A DNA stretch of 64,000 nt. Source: Lachnospiraceae bacterium. GTDB lineage: Bacteria > Bacillota > Clostridia > Lachnospirales > Lachnospiraceae. This document shows positions 48,433 through 56,924 of this stretch, piece after piece (the stretch's first letter is position 1; every line of letters starts with the position of its first letter). The position numbers and the translations under genes were made by a program. The stretch lies in the NCBI GenBank assembly GCA_017431515.1, contig JAFRKV010000056.1, positions 1 through 64,000 of the forward strand. Reading direction: 5' to 3'. The notes beneath the pieces are model-generated. The model made no database searches. It was not told where the DNA came from and saw nothing but the letters and a program-made list of their open reading frames with translations.

Positions 48433-50172
48433 ATGGGCTACAAAGAAACCTATGAGGCATGGCTTTCGGATCCTTATTTTGACGCAGACACCAAAAAAGA
48501 GCTGGAAGCGCTGCGGGGCAACGAAAAGGAGATCGAGGAGCGCTTTTATAAGGATCTGGAATTCGGGACAGCCGGTCTGCGCGGCGTCATCGGCGCAGGC
48601 ACCAACCGGATGAATCTTTACACGGTGCGAAAAGCGACCCAGGGTCTTGCAAATTATATTCAAAGCGTGGGGACGGCGGATCAGGGTGTTGCCATCGCAT
48701 ATGACTCCAGGCATTTTTCGCCGGAGTTTGCAGATGCGGCCGCGCTTTGCCTGGCGGCAAACGGGATCAAGGCTTATGTGTTTGAATCTCTCCGCCCGAC
48801 TCCCGAGCTTTCCTACGCGGTCAGAAAACTCCATTGCACTGCCGGGATCAACGTGACAGCCAGCCATAACCCGTCGGAATACAACGGATACAAGGTCTAC
48901 TGGGCGGACGGCGCCCAGATCACCCCGCCCCACGATACGGGGATTATGGCAGAAGTGCGGAAGGTGACGGACTGGGGCAGCGTGAAGACGATGGAACTGT
49001 CCGAAGCGAAAGAGAAGGGACTTTATCAGGTGATCGGGGAAGACGTGGATGCGTCCTATCTGGAAGAGATCAAGAAGCTGGTGCTGCGTCAGGACTGCAT
49101 CGATCAGATGGCGGATCAGTTGACGATCGTTTATACGCCGCTTCATGGCACCGGCAATATTCCGGTGCGACGCGTATTAAAAGAGATCGGCTTCCGGAAT
49201 GTCTTTGTGGTGCCGGAGCAGGAAAAGCCGGACGGTGATTTTCCCACCGTCGGTTACCCGAATCCGGAGACGGAAAAAGCCTTTGAACTCGGCGTGAAGC
49301 TCGGGAGAGAGAAGAACGCGGATCTGATTTTGGCGACGGATCCGGATGCGGACCGTCTGGGCGTATACGTAAAGGATGCCAAAACCGGGGAATATCACCC
49401 GCTGACCGGCAATATGTCCGGCTGTCTCATCGGAGAGTACATCCTGAGCCAGAAAAAGGAAAAGGGTCAGATTCCTCAGGATGGCGCTTATATCCGTTCC
49501 ATTGTGACCACGACCATGGCGGATGCCATCGCAAAAGCATACGGAATCCGGCTGATCGAGGTTCTGACCGGGTTCAAGTACATCGGACAGCAGATCCTGC
49601 AGTTTGAGGAGAGCGGCAAGGGTTCCTATCTGTTCGGCATGGAGGAAAGCTACGGATGCCTGCCGGGGACGTATGCGAGAGATAAGGATGCGGTTGCGGC
49701 TTCCATGTTCCTCTGCGAAGCGGCGGCTTACTACAAGACGAAGGGCATGACCCTTTGGGATGCTATGCTCTCAATGTATGAGAAATACGGCTACTATCAG
49801 GATCATGTGGAATCCATGGAGCTGAAGGGAATGGAGGGTCTTGCCAAGATCCAGGAGATCATGAACGTGCTGCGTCAGGAAGCACCAAAGACCATCGGCG
49901 ATTATCAGGTGACGGTGATCCGGGATTACGAGAAGGATTGCGTGACGGAGCTTGCCACCGGAAAGACGACGACGACGGGGCTGCCGAAGGCAAATGTGCT
50001 GTATTATGAGCTCACGGATGCGGCATGGGTTTGCGTCCGTCCAAGCGGCACCGAACCAAAGATCAAATTTTACATCGGTACCCGCGGAAACTCCTTTGAG
50101 GACGCGAAAAATAGGTCCTCTGCGCTGACAAACGACGTTCTGGCAATGATTGAGGAAGTTAAATCTCGATAA
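48433..50172 (+). CDS. pgcA: Phosphoglucomutase/phosphomannomutase, alpha-D-phosphohexomutase family
   Basis: A 579-residue cytosolic mutase that interconverts hexose 1- and 6-phosphates. The N-terminal FGTAGLRGVIGAGTNRMN is the family opening. The phosphoserine loop is TASHNPSEYNGYKVYW near residues 140-150. The metal loop is DPDADRLGV near 297, sugar-binding is GMEESYGCLPG near 400, and the C-terminal phosphate-binding block is RPSGTEPKIKFYIG. The length fits the larger PgcA-type rather than the about 450-residue GlmM also found in this window. It supplies glucose-1-phosphate for glycan and glycogen synthesis. AAAGGAGG precedes the ATG. Confidence 0.92.
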   Translation: MGYKETYEAWLSDPYFDADTKKELEALRGNEKEIEERFYKDLEFGTAGLRGVIGAGTNRMNLYTVRKATQGLANYIQSVGTADQGVAIAYDSRHFSPEFADAAALCLAANGIKAYVFESLRPTPELSYAVRKLHCTAGINVTASHNPSEYNGYKVYWADGAQITPPHDTGIMAEVRKVTDWGSVKTMELSEAKEKGLYQVIGEDVDASYLEEIKKLVLRQDCIDQMADQLTIVYTPLHGTGNIPVRRVLKEIGFRNVFVVPEQEKPDGDFPTVGYPNPETEKAFELGVKLGREKNADLILATDPDADRLGVYVKDAKTGEYHPLTGNMSGCLIGEYILSQKKEKGQIPQDGAYIRSIVTTTMADAIAKAYGIRLIEVLTGFKYIGQQILQFEESGKGSYLFGMEESYGCLPGTYARDKDAVAASMFLCEAAAYYKTKGMTLWDAMLSMYEKYGYYQDHVESMELKGMEGLAKIQEIMNVLRQEAPKTIGDYQVTVIRDYEKDCVTELATGKTTTTGLPKANVLYYELTDAAWVCVRPSGTEPKIKFYIGTRGNSFEDAKNRSSALTNDVLAMIEEVKSR

Positions 50173-50198
50173 AATAGCGTATTTTCGGCGTTTTTCGC

Positions 50199-50227
50199 TT
50201 GACAAACACTTCCAAAACAAGTATAAA
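50199..50227 (+). promoter_or_regulatory. Promoter of the second HU gene
   Basis: TTGACA (50199-50204), a 17-bp spacer, TATAAA (50222-50227), near consensus, with a leader of about 35 bases ending in AGGAGG. Confidence 0.8.
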
Positions 50228-50269
50228 GATACAGTAATCAAGAAATACTATTTAGGAGGTTTTTAGAAC

Positions 50270-50542
50270 ATGAACAAAGCAGAATTAGTATCGGCGATCG
50301 CTGACAAGACTTCCCTTTCCAAGAAGGATGCAGAGTCTGCAGTCAAGGCATTTACCGAGGTTGTGGCTGAGGAGCTTAAGAAGGGTGAGAAGGTTCAGCT
50401 TGTTGGATTTGGTACCTTCGAAGTATCCAAGAGAGCAGCAAGAGTTGGCCGTAACCCGCAGACCGGCAAAGAGATGAAGATTCCGGCTTCGAAGGCACCG
50501 AAGTTCAAGGCTGGCAAGGCTCTGAAGGATTCCATCAACTAA
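50270..50542 (+). CDS. hup: DNA-binding protein HU (second copy)
   Basis: A 90-residue HU, similar to the copy at 24323-24601 but with clear differences (MNKAELVSAIADKTSLSKKD; KEMKIPASKAPKFKAGKAL). The DNA-binding arm [10 protein letters not shown] is intact. It stands alone between a near-consensus promoter and an intrinsic terminator. The codon choice is somewhat different from neighbouring long genes, as is usual for highly expressed small proteins. The two paralogues may form homo- or heterodimers with different growth-phase roles. Confidence 0.95.
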   Translation: MNKAELVSAIADKTSLSKKDAESAVKAFTEVVAEELKKGEKVQLVGFGTFEVSKRAARVGRNPQTGKEMKIPASKAPKFKAGKALKDSIN

Positions 50543-50575
50543 GAAGGGCTGAGGATTCAGCAAACCATAGAAAAG

Positions 50576-50602
50576 GCCGTCGGATGATCCGGCGGCTTTT
50601 TC
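50576..50602 (+). terminator. Intrinsic terminator of the second HU gene
   Basis: GCCGTCGG (50576-50583), loop ATGAT, CCGGCGGC (50589-50596), then TTTTTC. Stem of 8 pairs with one G-U. Confidence 0.8.
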
Positions 50603-50674
50603 TGTTTGCGAACCGGAGCGGGAAAGAATCATCTTCCGGGAGCAAGGGGTTAAGAAATAAAAGTAAAAGACCGA

Positions 50675-50680
50675 TATAAT
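50675..50680 (+). promoter_or_regulatory. Putative -10 box upstream of rqcP
   Basis: A perfect TATAAT at 50675-50680 about 35 bases before rqcP. No good -35 is visible at 17 bases (AAGAAA), so an activator or a second promoter may be needed. Confidence 0.4.
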
Positions 50681-50714
50681 TTTTGGAGAATGTCAAGAAG
50701 GAGCAGAAGAGACC

Positions 50715-50960
50715 ATGAGATTGGATAAGTTTTTGAAGGTATCCCGCCTGATCAAGCGGCGCACCATCGCAAATGAAGCATGTGACGCGGGCCGTGTGAC
50801 CGTCAACGGGAAAGTGGCGAAGGCGTCGCAAAATGTGAAACCGGGCGATATCATCGAGATCGCCTTCGGGCAGAAAACCGTCAAAGTACAGGTGAAAGCC
50901 ATTGCGGAGACCACCAAAAAGGAAGAAGCGGGAGAGCTGTTTGCCTATCTTTCGGAATAA
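50715..50960 (+). CDS. rqcP: S4-domain RNA-binding protein RqcP
   Basis: An 81-residue protein that is almost entirely an S4 RNA-binding domain (MRLDKFLKVSRLIKRRTIAN, RVTVNGKVAKASQNVKPGD, IEIAFG). It matches RqcP (YabO), which helps RqcH add alanine tails to stalled chains on the large ribosomal subunit. The order rqcP then divIC/ftsL-like is the same as in Bacillus (yabO...divIC), with yabP and yabQ absent. AGAAGGAGCAG precedes the ATG. Confidence 0.9.
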   Translation: MRLDKFLKVSRLIKRRTIANEACDAGRVTVNGKVAKASQNVKPGDIIEIAFGQKTVKVQVKAIAETTKKEEAGELFAYLSE

Positions 50961-51087
50961 CAAAAAACATAAATATTATATATATATTAAATTTCTATAG
51001 AAAATCCCTTGAAAAACCAGATCAGAAAAAGTAGAATGACATTGGGATAGGATGTGGATGGAAGCTTCGGAAAGGAGGAGAGCGATC

Positions 51088-51390
51088 GTGCAGCATATGC
51101 GCAGACAAAAGGAAAATCCCGCAGGCCGCGTCATCATTTCGCTGATCGTCACGACATTCGTGGTCGTGATGTCGATTCAGATCGTGAACCTCTATGAGAA
51201 GAATCAGGAATATGCGCAGAGACAGGAAGTACTGCAGCGGGAGCTTGCCGAGGCGGATGAGGAGCAGCAGCGCCTGCAGGAATATGAGGAGTATACGAAA
51301 TCGCCGCAGTACATCGAAGACATCGCAAAGAGCAAGCTGGGACTCGTGCATGAAAATGAGATCGTCTTCAAGGAGGAACAGGGGAATTAA
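51088..51390 (+). CDS. divIC: Septum formation initiator, DivIC/FtsB-like
   Basis: A 100-residue single-pass membrane protein of the divisome. A basic cytoplasmic N-terminus leads to one membrane helix (VIISLIVTTFVVVMSIQIVN, about 13-34), then a coiled coil (NQEYAQRQEVLQRELAEADE) and the conserved end segment PQYIEDIAKSKLGLVHENEI. I choose GTG 51088 because AAAGGAGG lies 9 bases upstream. ATG 51052 and 51058 are in frame but have no SD and would add 12 unneeded residues. tilS begins immediately after its stop. Confidence 0.85.
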   Translation: MQHMRRQKENPAGRVIISLIVTTFVVVMSIQIVNLYEKNQEYAQRQEVLQRELAEADEEQQRLQEYEEYTKSPQYIEDIAKSKLGLVHENEIVFKEEQGN

Positions 51391-52779
51391 TTGAGCGCAT
51401 TGTATGAAGACCTGAAACGATATTGTGAGACTTATCATATGATACAAGAGGGAGACCGTATCATTGCCGGCGTATCCGGCGGAGCCGATTCGGTCTGTCT
51501 TTTTTTATTGCTGTGCAAGCTGCGGAAGGAATGGCTCTTTGACCTTTCTGTGATCCACGTGGAACACGGGATCCGCGGGGAAGAAAGCAAAGAAGATGCG
51601 GCATTCGTAAAAAAACTTTGTGAGGAGGCGGAGGTCCCCTGCCGTATGAGATCAGTCGATGCGCCGGGATTTGCAAAGGAGCACCGTCTCTCACTGGAGG
51701 AGGCTGCACGAGGTTTAAGATATCGCGCATTTCAGGAATACCGGCAGGAGCTTTTGGCGGATGGGAAGGATGCAAGGGTGCTGCTGGCAACGGCTCATAA
51801 CAGGGGAGATCAGGCGGAGACAGTGCTGTTTCATCTGATCCGCGGGAGCTCGATGCGGGGACTGACCGGGATCCGCCCGGTACAGGAAGGGCTGATCCGC
51901 CCGCTTTTATTTGCGCCCCGGAAGGAGATCCTGGCCTGCCTGAAGGAAAACGGTGCTTCCTGGCGAGAGGATGCCACCAATGCCGATCCCGCCATGTCCA
52001 GAAACAGGCTGAGATTGGATATTCTGCCGATGCTGGAGGAACTGAATCCCGAGGCAGAAGCTCATATCGCGGCTGCGGCGGAGGATCTGGCCGGGTGGGA
52101 GTCCTATCTGGAACAGGAGACGAAGGAAGCGCTTTTACAGTGTTTGACGGCGGAAAAGCCGCTTGTGATCAAAAAAGCCGATTATGAACGCTATGCGCCG
52201 CTGATGCAGCAAAGAATTGTTTATGAGGCGATCGTTCTGGCCGCGGGCAGCCGGAAGGATATTGAACGGTCTCATGTGGAAGCGGTGATGGAGCTGATGG
52301 AAAATCAGTCCGGCCGCCAGTTGTCCCTCCCCTATGACCTGAACGCGCAGCGGATTTATCAGGGTGTGCGGCTGGTCAGGCTCCACACGGGCGCAAAGAA
52401 GGAAACACGCGGAAAAACTCCGGAGGAACTCCAGAAGCTCATTCGCACCCGCGTGTTTGACAGACCGGAGAACCTTCAGATCCCGAAAAAAAAGTATACG
52501 AAATGGCTGGACTATGATAAAATTAAAAACGGTTTGCAGGTGCGAACGCGGCGAAGCGGAGACTATCTTCAGATCGATGATGCCGGCGGGGAAAAAACGC
52601 TGAAGAAATACCTGATCGACGAGAAGGTGCCCGGCGAGGAACGCGGCGATCTGCCGCTGCTTTGTGACGGAAAGCATGTGGTATGGGTCATCGGAAGACG
52701 TGTCAGCGCTTACTACAAAGTAACGGATGAGACTAAACGGATCATAGAAGTACTTTATGTAGGGGGATTGGAACAATGA
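51391..52779 (+). CDS. tilS: tRNA(Ile)-lysidine synthase
   Basis: A 462-residue enzyme that joins lysine to C34 of tRNA-Ile(CAU), changing its codon reading from AUG to AUA. The PP-loop is VSGGADSVCLFLLL near residue 25-35, followed by HVEHGIRGEESKEDAAFV, TAHNRGDQAETVLFHLIRGS and RPLLFAPRKEI. The C-terminal TilS domain (TRRSGDYLQID, EERGDLPLLCDGKHVVWVIG) is intact. The start codon is TTG 51391, directly after the divIC stop. It overlaps hpt by 4 bases, in the conserved tilS-hpt-ftsH order. Confidence 0.95.
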   Translation: MSALYEDLKRYCETYHMIQEGDRIIAGVSGGADSVCLFLLLCKLRKEWLFDLSVIHVEHGIRGEESKEDAAFVKKLCEEAEVPCRMRSVDAPGFAKEHRLSLEEAARGLRYRAFQEYRQELLADGKDARVLLATAHNRGDQAETVLFHLIRGSSMRGLTGIRPVQEGLIRPLLFAPRKEILACLKENGASWREDATNADPAMSRNRLRLDILPMLEELNPEAEAHIAAAAEDLAGWESYLEQETKEALLQCLTAEKPLVIKKADYERYAPLMQQRIVYEAIVLAAGSRKDIERSHVEAVMELMENQSGRQLSLPYDLNAQRIYQGVRLVRLHTGAKKETRGKTPEELQKLIRTRVFDRPENLQIPKKKYTKWLDYDKIKNGLQVRTRRSGDYLQIDDAGGEKTLKKYLIDEKVPGEERGDLPLLCDGKHVVWVIGRRVSAYYKVTDETKRIIEVLYVGGLEQ

Positions 52780-53303
52780 GCGAAAAAGTCAGTGTCATGA
52801 TATCGGAAGCGGATGTGGACCGCCGGATCGCGGAGCTGGGAAAGCAGATCAGCGAGGATTATGCCGGAGAGGAGCTTCACATCATCACGGTGCTGAAGGG
52901 AGGCGTTTTTTTCTCCTGTGAGCTTGCAAAACGGATCACACTTCCGGTTTCGCTTGATTTTATGTCTGTCAGCAGCTACGGAGACGCGACGAAATCCAGC
53001 GGCGTCGTCAAGATCGTCAAGGACCTGGATGAACCCATCAAAGGAAAAAATGTGCTGGTCGTGGAAGATATCGTGGATTCCGGACGCACGCTGTCCTATC
53101 TTCTGGAGTATCTGAACGCCCGCGAGCCGAAGAGTCTCAGGCTCTGCACCATGCTGGACAAGCCGTCCCGCCGGGTAAAGCCCGTGGATGTGACTTATAC
53201 CGCGTTTGAGATCGAGGACAAATTTGTGGTAGGCTATGGCCTCGATTATGCGCAAAAATACCGTAATCTTCCCTATATCGGCTGCGTGGAGCTTGACGTG
53301 TAA
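52776..53303 (+). CDS. hpt: Hypoxanthine phosphoribosyltransferase
   Basis: A 175-residue purine-salvage enzyme making IMP or GMP from hypoxanthine or guanine with PRPP. VLKGGVFFSCELAKRI near residue 43, the catalytic loop MSVSSYGDATKSSG near 66-79, and the PRPP-binding VLVVEDIVDSGRTLSYLLEY near 92-110 are all present. KPSRRVKPVDVTYTAF and VVGYGLDYAQKYRNLPYIG finish the family signature. It overlaps tilS by 4 bases and ftsH starts 21 bases later. Confidence 0.95.
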   Translation: MSEKVSVMISEADVDRRIAELGKQISEDYAGEELHIITVLKGGVFFSCELAKRITLPVSLDFMSVSSYGDATKSSGVVKIVKDLDEPIKGKNVLVVEDIVDSGRTLSYLLEYLNAREPKSLRLCTMLDKPSRRVKPVDVTYTAFEIEDKFVVGYGLDYAQKYRNLPYIGCVELDV

Positions 53304-53324
53304 GGGAATAGTTAGGGAGTCGTC

Positions 53325-55211
53325 ATGAAAAAACAATCATACCGGGGATTCAGTTTTTATATCATTCTGATCCTGATCGTCGTGCTGGTCTGGTATTTCT
53401 TAAGTTCCGGACAAAACCGCGTGCCGACGGGGACCTATGATCAATTCAAACAGGATCTTCAGGACAACAGGGTGGTTTCCGCGGAGATCTCCCAAAATGA
53501 GCAGGTTCCCACGGGAAATGTTTCCGTGGTGCTCTCAGACCGGTCGGGTTACCGGGTATACGTATCGGATGTCAAGGAAATCGAGACACAGCTGGAGGAC
53601 GCGGGGATTTCCTATGTCATGAACGATGTGCCGAAGGAAAGCTGGCTGATGACGCTGTTGCCGTTGCTGCTGGTTTTCGGCGCCATGTTCATCTTGTTCA
53701 TGATCATTTCCGGACAATCTCAGGGAGGCGGCGCCAACAGCCGGATGATGAATTTCGGCAAAAGCCGCGCCAGGATGACGCTGGATGAAAATAAGAATGT
53801 CAATTTCACCAATGTCGCAGGGTTGAAAGAGGAAAAGGAGGAACTGGAAGAGATCGTTGATTTCTTAAGTGACCCCGGCAAATACACGGCGCTTGGCGCC
53901 AGGATCCCGAAGGGCGTACTGCTGGTCGGCCCTCCCGGTACCGGAAAGACGCTTCTTGCCCGGGCGATCGCCGGAGAAGCAGGAGTGCCGTTTTTCTCCA
54001 TCTCGGGTTCCGACTTTGTGGAAATGTTTGTCGGTGTGGGCGCATCCCGTGTGCGTGACCTGTTTGAAGACGCCAAGAAAAATGCGCCCTGCATCGTGTT
54101 CATCGATGAGATCGATGCGGTTGCCAGGAGAAGAGGCGCGGGCCTTGGCGGCGGTCATGACGAGCGGGAGCAGACCTTAAACCAACTGCTGGTGGAAATG
54201 GACGGCTTCGGCATCAATGAAGGGATCATTGTCATGGCGGCGACGAACCGTGTGGATATCCTTGATCCTGCCATCATGCGTCCGGGGCGGTTTGACCGGA
54301 AGATCGGCGTGGGCAGGCCGGATATTGGCGGCAGGGAGGAGATCCTCGCCGTGCATGCCAAGAATAAACCTCTGGGCGACGATGTGGATATGAAGCAGAT
54401 CGCGCAGACCACAGCGGGCTTTACCGGCGCGGATCTGGAGAACCTGCTGAATGAGGCCGCTATTGTGGCGGCGCGGGAAAACCGCAAATACATCCGTCAG
54501 GATGATATCCGGCGTTCTTTTGTCAAGGTCGGGATCGGTGCGGAGAAGAAAAGCCGCGTGATCAGCGAAAAAGAAAAGCGGATCACGGCATATCACGAAT
54601 CCGGACATGCGATCCTGTTTCATCTGCTTCCGGATGTGGGACCGGTCTACTCGGTTTCCATCATACCGACGGGGCTTGGGGCGGCCGGCTATACGATGCC
54701 GCTGCCGGAACGGGATGAGATGTTCAACTTCCGCGGCAAGATGCTCCAGGAGATCACGGTGGATCTGGGCGGACGGGTTGCGGAATCCCTGATCTTCGGA
54801 GATGTGACCACGGGTGCTTCGCAGGATATCAAACAGGCGACGCATCTGGCGAAATCCATGGTCACCAAATACGGCATGTCGGATGAGATCGGTCTGATCA
54901 ATTACGATAATGAGGAAGATGAGGTCTTTATCGGCAGGGATCTGGCGCATACCAGAGGCTACGGTGAAGATGTGGCCCGCAAGATCGACGAGGAGGTCAA
55001 GCGGATCATCGATGAATGCTATCAGAAAGCGACGGAAATACTGAATGAGAATCGGGAGATCCTGGATCGCTGCGCTGCGCTTTTGATGGAAAAGGAAAAG
55101 ATCACCAGAGAAGAGTTCGAAACGCTGTTTCCGGATTCCGGAGAGGAAACAGACCCCGAAGAGATCGAGCTGAACGGCATGCGGATCGCGCCGGACGAGT
55201 CATTTGAGTAA
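53325..55211 (+). CDS. ftsH: Membrane AAA+ zinc protease FtsH
   Basis: A 628-residue membrane protease for quality control and regulated proteolysis. TM1 is [19 protein letters not shown] (about 6-25), with a periplasmic-side domain at about 30-105. TM2 is [19 protein letters not shown] (about 110-130). The AAA+ core has [19 protein letters not shown] near 206, [16 protein letters not shown], and the second region [19 protein letters not shown]. The peptidase domain carries the zinc motif HESGHAILF near residue 425 and [14 protein letters not shown]. The C-terminus is acidic. AGGGAGTC precedes the ATG. Confidence 0.97.
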   Translation: MKKQSYRGFSFYIILILIVVLVWYFLSSGQNRVPTGTYDQFKQDLQDNRVVSAEISQNEQVPTGNVSVVLSDRSGYRVYVSDVKEIETQLEDAGISYVMNDVPKESWLMTLLPLLLVFGAMFILFMIISGQSQGGGANSRMMNFGKSRARMTLDENKNVNFTNVAGLKEEKEELEEIVDFLSDPGKYTALGARIPKGVLLVGPPGTGKTLLARAIAGEAGVPFFSISGSDFVEMFVGVGASRVRDLFEDAKKNAPCIVFIDEIDAVARRRGAGLGGGHDEREQTLNQLLVEMDGFGINEGIIVMAATNRVDILDPAIMRPGRFDRKIGVGRPDIGGREEILAVHAKNKPLGDDVDMKQIAQTTAGFTGADLENLLNEAAIVAARENRKYIRQDDIRRSFVKVGIGAEKKSRVISEKEKRITAYHESGHAILFHLLPDVGPVYSVSIIPTGLGAAGYTMPLPERDEMFNFRGKMLQEITVDLGGRVAESLIFGDVTTGASQDIKQATHLAKSMVTKYGMSDEIGLINYDNEEDEVFIGRDLAHTRGYGEDVARKIDEEVKRIIDECYQKATEILNENREILDRCAALLMEKEKITREEFETLFPDSGEETDPEEIELNGMRIAPDESFE

Positions 55212-55213
55212 AA

Positions 55214-55254
55214 GTGCACAAAAACTATAATACTTTTTTGTGAAGTTTGTGCAC
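55214..55254. repeat. Inverted repeat after ftsH
   Basis: GTGCACAAA (55214-55222) and TTTGTGCAC (55246-55254) form a perfect 9-bp stem around a 23-base AT-rich loop that includes TATAAT and TTTTTT. No T-run follows the stem on the plus strand, so it is not a typical terminator. It may be an operator or a weak ftsH 3' end. Confidence 0.4.
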
Positions 55255-55278
55255 ACTTTCTGTTGCGGGGGTGCTATA

Positions 55279-55329
55279 TTAATACTCGTAAAAACCCCCC
55301 AATACTTTATCATTTTTGCTATACCCCAT
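55279..55329 (-). CDS. Possible 16-residue peptide ORF downstream of yvyF
   Basis: On the minus strand an ATG at 55329 follows GGAGAAGG and opens a 16-codon frame (MGYSKNDKVLGGFYEY, then TAA). The hairpin at 55349-55378 lies between yvyF and this SD. It could be a real small peptide reached by read-through, or chance. It has no recognisable family, and only its SD and position argue for it. Confidence 0.2.
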   Translation of the reverse strand: MGYSKNDKVLGGFYEY

Positions 55330-55348
55330 AGTAAAAATACCTTCTCCT

Positions 55349-55378
55349 AAAACGGCGGCTTCTCCAAGCCGCCGTTTT
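55349..55378 (-). terminator. Intrinsic terminator of yvyF (palindromic)
   Basis: AAAACGGCGGCTT (55349-55361), loop CTCC, AAGCCGCCGTTTT (55366-55378): a perfect 13-bp stem with a short T-tract on either strand. It should end the comFC-yvyF transcript and could also stop read-through from ftsH. Confidence 0.75.
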
Positions 55379-55420
55379 ACTTTGTATATGCAGTTGCTGC
55401 GGAGAAGGATTCCCGAAGCC

Positions 55421-55828
55421 TCAGCTGTCCAGGAAACGCATCCGTTCGCCATCCTTCTTCTTCTTCTTAACCGGTTCGACCACCGTCTCTTTCTTGATTG
55501 CAGACCCGAGGTTTTTGGCCATATCAGCTTTGCATTTGTCGCAGAAGCGGCCGGATTTGATGATGGCGCCGCAGTTCTCGCATTCGATCCCCATGGCAGA
55601 ATCTTCCGTGAATACCAGGCGCTCCTCACGGATCCATTGCTTGATTTGCTTCACGCTGACGTCGTTCTGCTCGGAGATCTCTTCCATGGTTGCGTTCTTA
55701 TGATCCCAGACATAATCACGCACCTTCGTGAACTTTTCCTCCAACTCCTCCTTGCAGGCCGGGCAGATCTGCTCCCCGCCCAGGTAGTTGAAGAGACGCT
55801 TGCAGTTTTTACAATTTCGTACATCCAT
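55421..55828 (-). CDS. yvyF: YvyF-family zinc-ribbon protein (flagellar operon protein)
   Basis: A 135-residue protein. The N-terminal zinc ribbon is DVRNCKNCKRLFNYLGGEQI with a second CPAC pair. The middle is a helix-turn-helix-like segment (ATMEEISEQNDVSVKQIKQW). A second ribbon follows (GIECENCGAIIKSGRFCDKC), and the tail is Lys-rich. This is the YvyF arrangement, encoded beside comFC and flgM in Bacillus. I start at ATG 55828 because GGGAGG lies just upstream; the longer frame runs into the repeat element. It suggests a flagellated ancestor or host, although no other flagellar gene is in the window. Confidence 0.85.
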   Translation of the reverse strand: MDVRNCKNCKRLFNYLGGEQICPACKEELEEKFTKVRDYVWDHKNATMEEISEQNDVSVKQIKQWIREERLVFTEDSAMGIECENCGAIIKSGRFCDKCKADMAKNLGSAIKKETVVEPVKKKKKDGERMRFLDS

Positions 55829-55874
55829 TTTAACAATCCTCCCACATATGATGTTTTCGATGATGAATGATGTA

Positions 55875-56007
55875 GGGGGCAAAAGTGCCATGCGATGAAA
55901 TCGCATGTGCACTTTGCGCGGTAAGGCGTCTCGACACGCTAGCGTGTCAGAACGCCTCGCCACGCAAAGGTCACAATGTCACTTCGTGACATGTGACTTT
56001 TGCCCCC
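55875..56007 (-). repeat. Three-armed palindromic element copy 2
   Basis: The outer stem is GGGGGCAAAAGT (55875-55886) paired with ACTTTTGCCCCC (55996-56007). Read on the minus strand it has the same order as copy 1: an arm of CACATGTCAC type with the same single bulged T, a long arm opening CTTTGCG/CGCAAAG and capped by GACACGC/GCGTGTC, and a third arm with ATGCGATTTCATCGCAT, identical to copy 1. Shared fixed words are GTCACATG, CATTGTGACCTTTGC and GCAAAGTGCA. The stems of arms I and II differ on both strands yet pair. No clear target duplication is seen at this copy. It separates yvyF from comFC. Confidence 0.75.
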
Positions 56008-56034
56008 CCCTCATCAAAATTTTATTACATATCC

Positions 56035-56775
56035 TCACGTCCCTTCCCCGGTACAGATACAGAGAAAGTAGACCTTTCTGTCCAAATCACGGGTAAGAAC
56101 ATTTGCGATGGCATCAATTGTGCTTCCTGTTGTGAAAATGTCATCAACGAGCAGGATGCGTTGATAATCGTACTTTATCAGCCGTTTTTGATCTACCGAA
56201 AACGCATTTCTGACGTTCTGCTTACGGTCTGCGGCGGACAGCCCCTTCATGGGCAAGGTGTTGCGGGTGCGCCGGACAAGCTTTGTATCGACTGTTGCGT
56301 GTGAAAGATGCGCAAGGGCGACCGCAAAATCCTCCGCCTGATTGTAGCCGCGTTTCAGCTGCTTTTTCCTGTAGAGCGGAACCGGGACGATGCAATCCGG
56401 ACGGATGGTATCAAGATACCGGCCTTGTGTCCGAAGCGCTTCTCTTGCGAAGAAAGAAGCATATTCCCGACGCCCGCTGTACTTGAAGCGGTACATGGAT
56501 TCCTTCATGGGGCCGTGATAGAAAAACACGGCGCGCCCGCCGGTAAAGGAATACTTGGTTCTCATACAGTCCCCGCAGTATTCTTTTTGCTCCAGCCGGA
56601 GCGGTTTTCCGCATTTCATACAGAACGGCTCCCTTATATAGGGAAGCGCGTCCCGGCATTCCGGACATACCGGCTTTGTCTGCCCTCCCGGCATCATCGG
56701 GAGGATGCGGTCACAGAGAACGCAGCGCCGCGGGAAGAAAAGATCCAGCAGCCAGTGGATTGCTTTTTGATACAT
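56035..56775 (-). CDS. comFC: ComF-family phosphoribosyltransferase-like protein
   Basis: A 246-residue ComFC/GntX homologue. The N-terminal zinc finger reads FFPRRCVLCDRILP, then CPECRDALP, FCMKCGKPL and YCGDCMRTKYSF. The middle has YRFKYSGRREYASFFARE and PVPLYRKKQLKRGYNQAEDF. The C-terminal PRPP-type loop ILLVDDIFTTGSTIDAIA lies near residue 205-220. ComFC aids DNA handling during competence in Bacillus; in anaerobes without full competence sets its role is unclear. It heads the minus-strand comFC-yvyF unit, with the palindromic element inserted between them. Confidence 0.92.
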   Translation of the reverse strand: MYQKAIHWLLDLFFPRRCVLCDRILPMMPGGQTKPVCPECRDALPYIREPFCMKCGKPLRLEQKEYCGDCMRTKYSFTGGRAVFFYHGPMKESMYRFKYSGRREYASFFAREALRTQGRYLDTIRPDCIVPVPLYRKKQLKRGYNQAEDFAVALAHLSHATVDTKLVRRTRNTLPMKGLSAADRKQNVRNAFSVDQKRLIKYDYQRILLVDDIFTTGSTIDAIANVLTRDLDRKVYFLCICTGEGT

Positions 56776-56828
56776 GACGGCTTCTTTCTACCGTCTCTCT
56801 ATGCTGTGTCCCGGAAAGTGGTTTTTAT

Positions 56829-56857
56829 AGTATAACATCATTTTTACGTTTTGTCTT
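56829..56857 (-). promoter_or_regulatory. Promoter of comFC
   Basis: Read on the minus strand: AAGACA (56857-56852), a 17-bp spacer, and an extended -10 TGTTATACT with TATACT at 56834-56829. It lies back to back with the promoter of the binding-protein gene. Confidence 0.55.
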
Positions 56858-56884
56858 TACTGATTTCATCTTTTTTTGTATAAT
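56856..56884 (+). promoter_or_regulatory. Promoter of the orphan binding lipoprotein
   Basis: TTTACT (56856-56861), a 17-bp spacer, perfect TATAAT (56879-56884), then a 34-base leader containing AAGGAGG. Confidence 0.75.
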
Positions 56885-56924
56885 CGCAGAGGTGATTTTA
56901 GTTAAATAGTGTAAGGAGGACAAC

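Noticed and set aside
55201-55260. Classic terminator after ftsH
   Set aside because: The stem GTGCACAAA/TTTGTGCAC has a 23-base loop and no T-run after it, so it is listed only as an inverted repeat.
55421-55963. Longer start for yvyF at 55963
   Set aside because: The extra codons run through the palindromic repeat, and the true zinc-ribbon start at 55828 has GGGAGG upstream.
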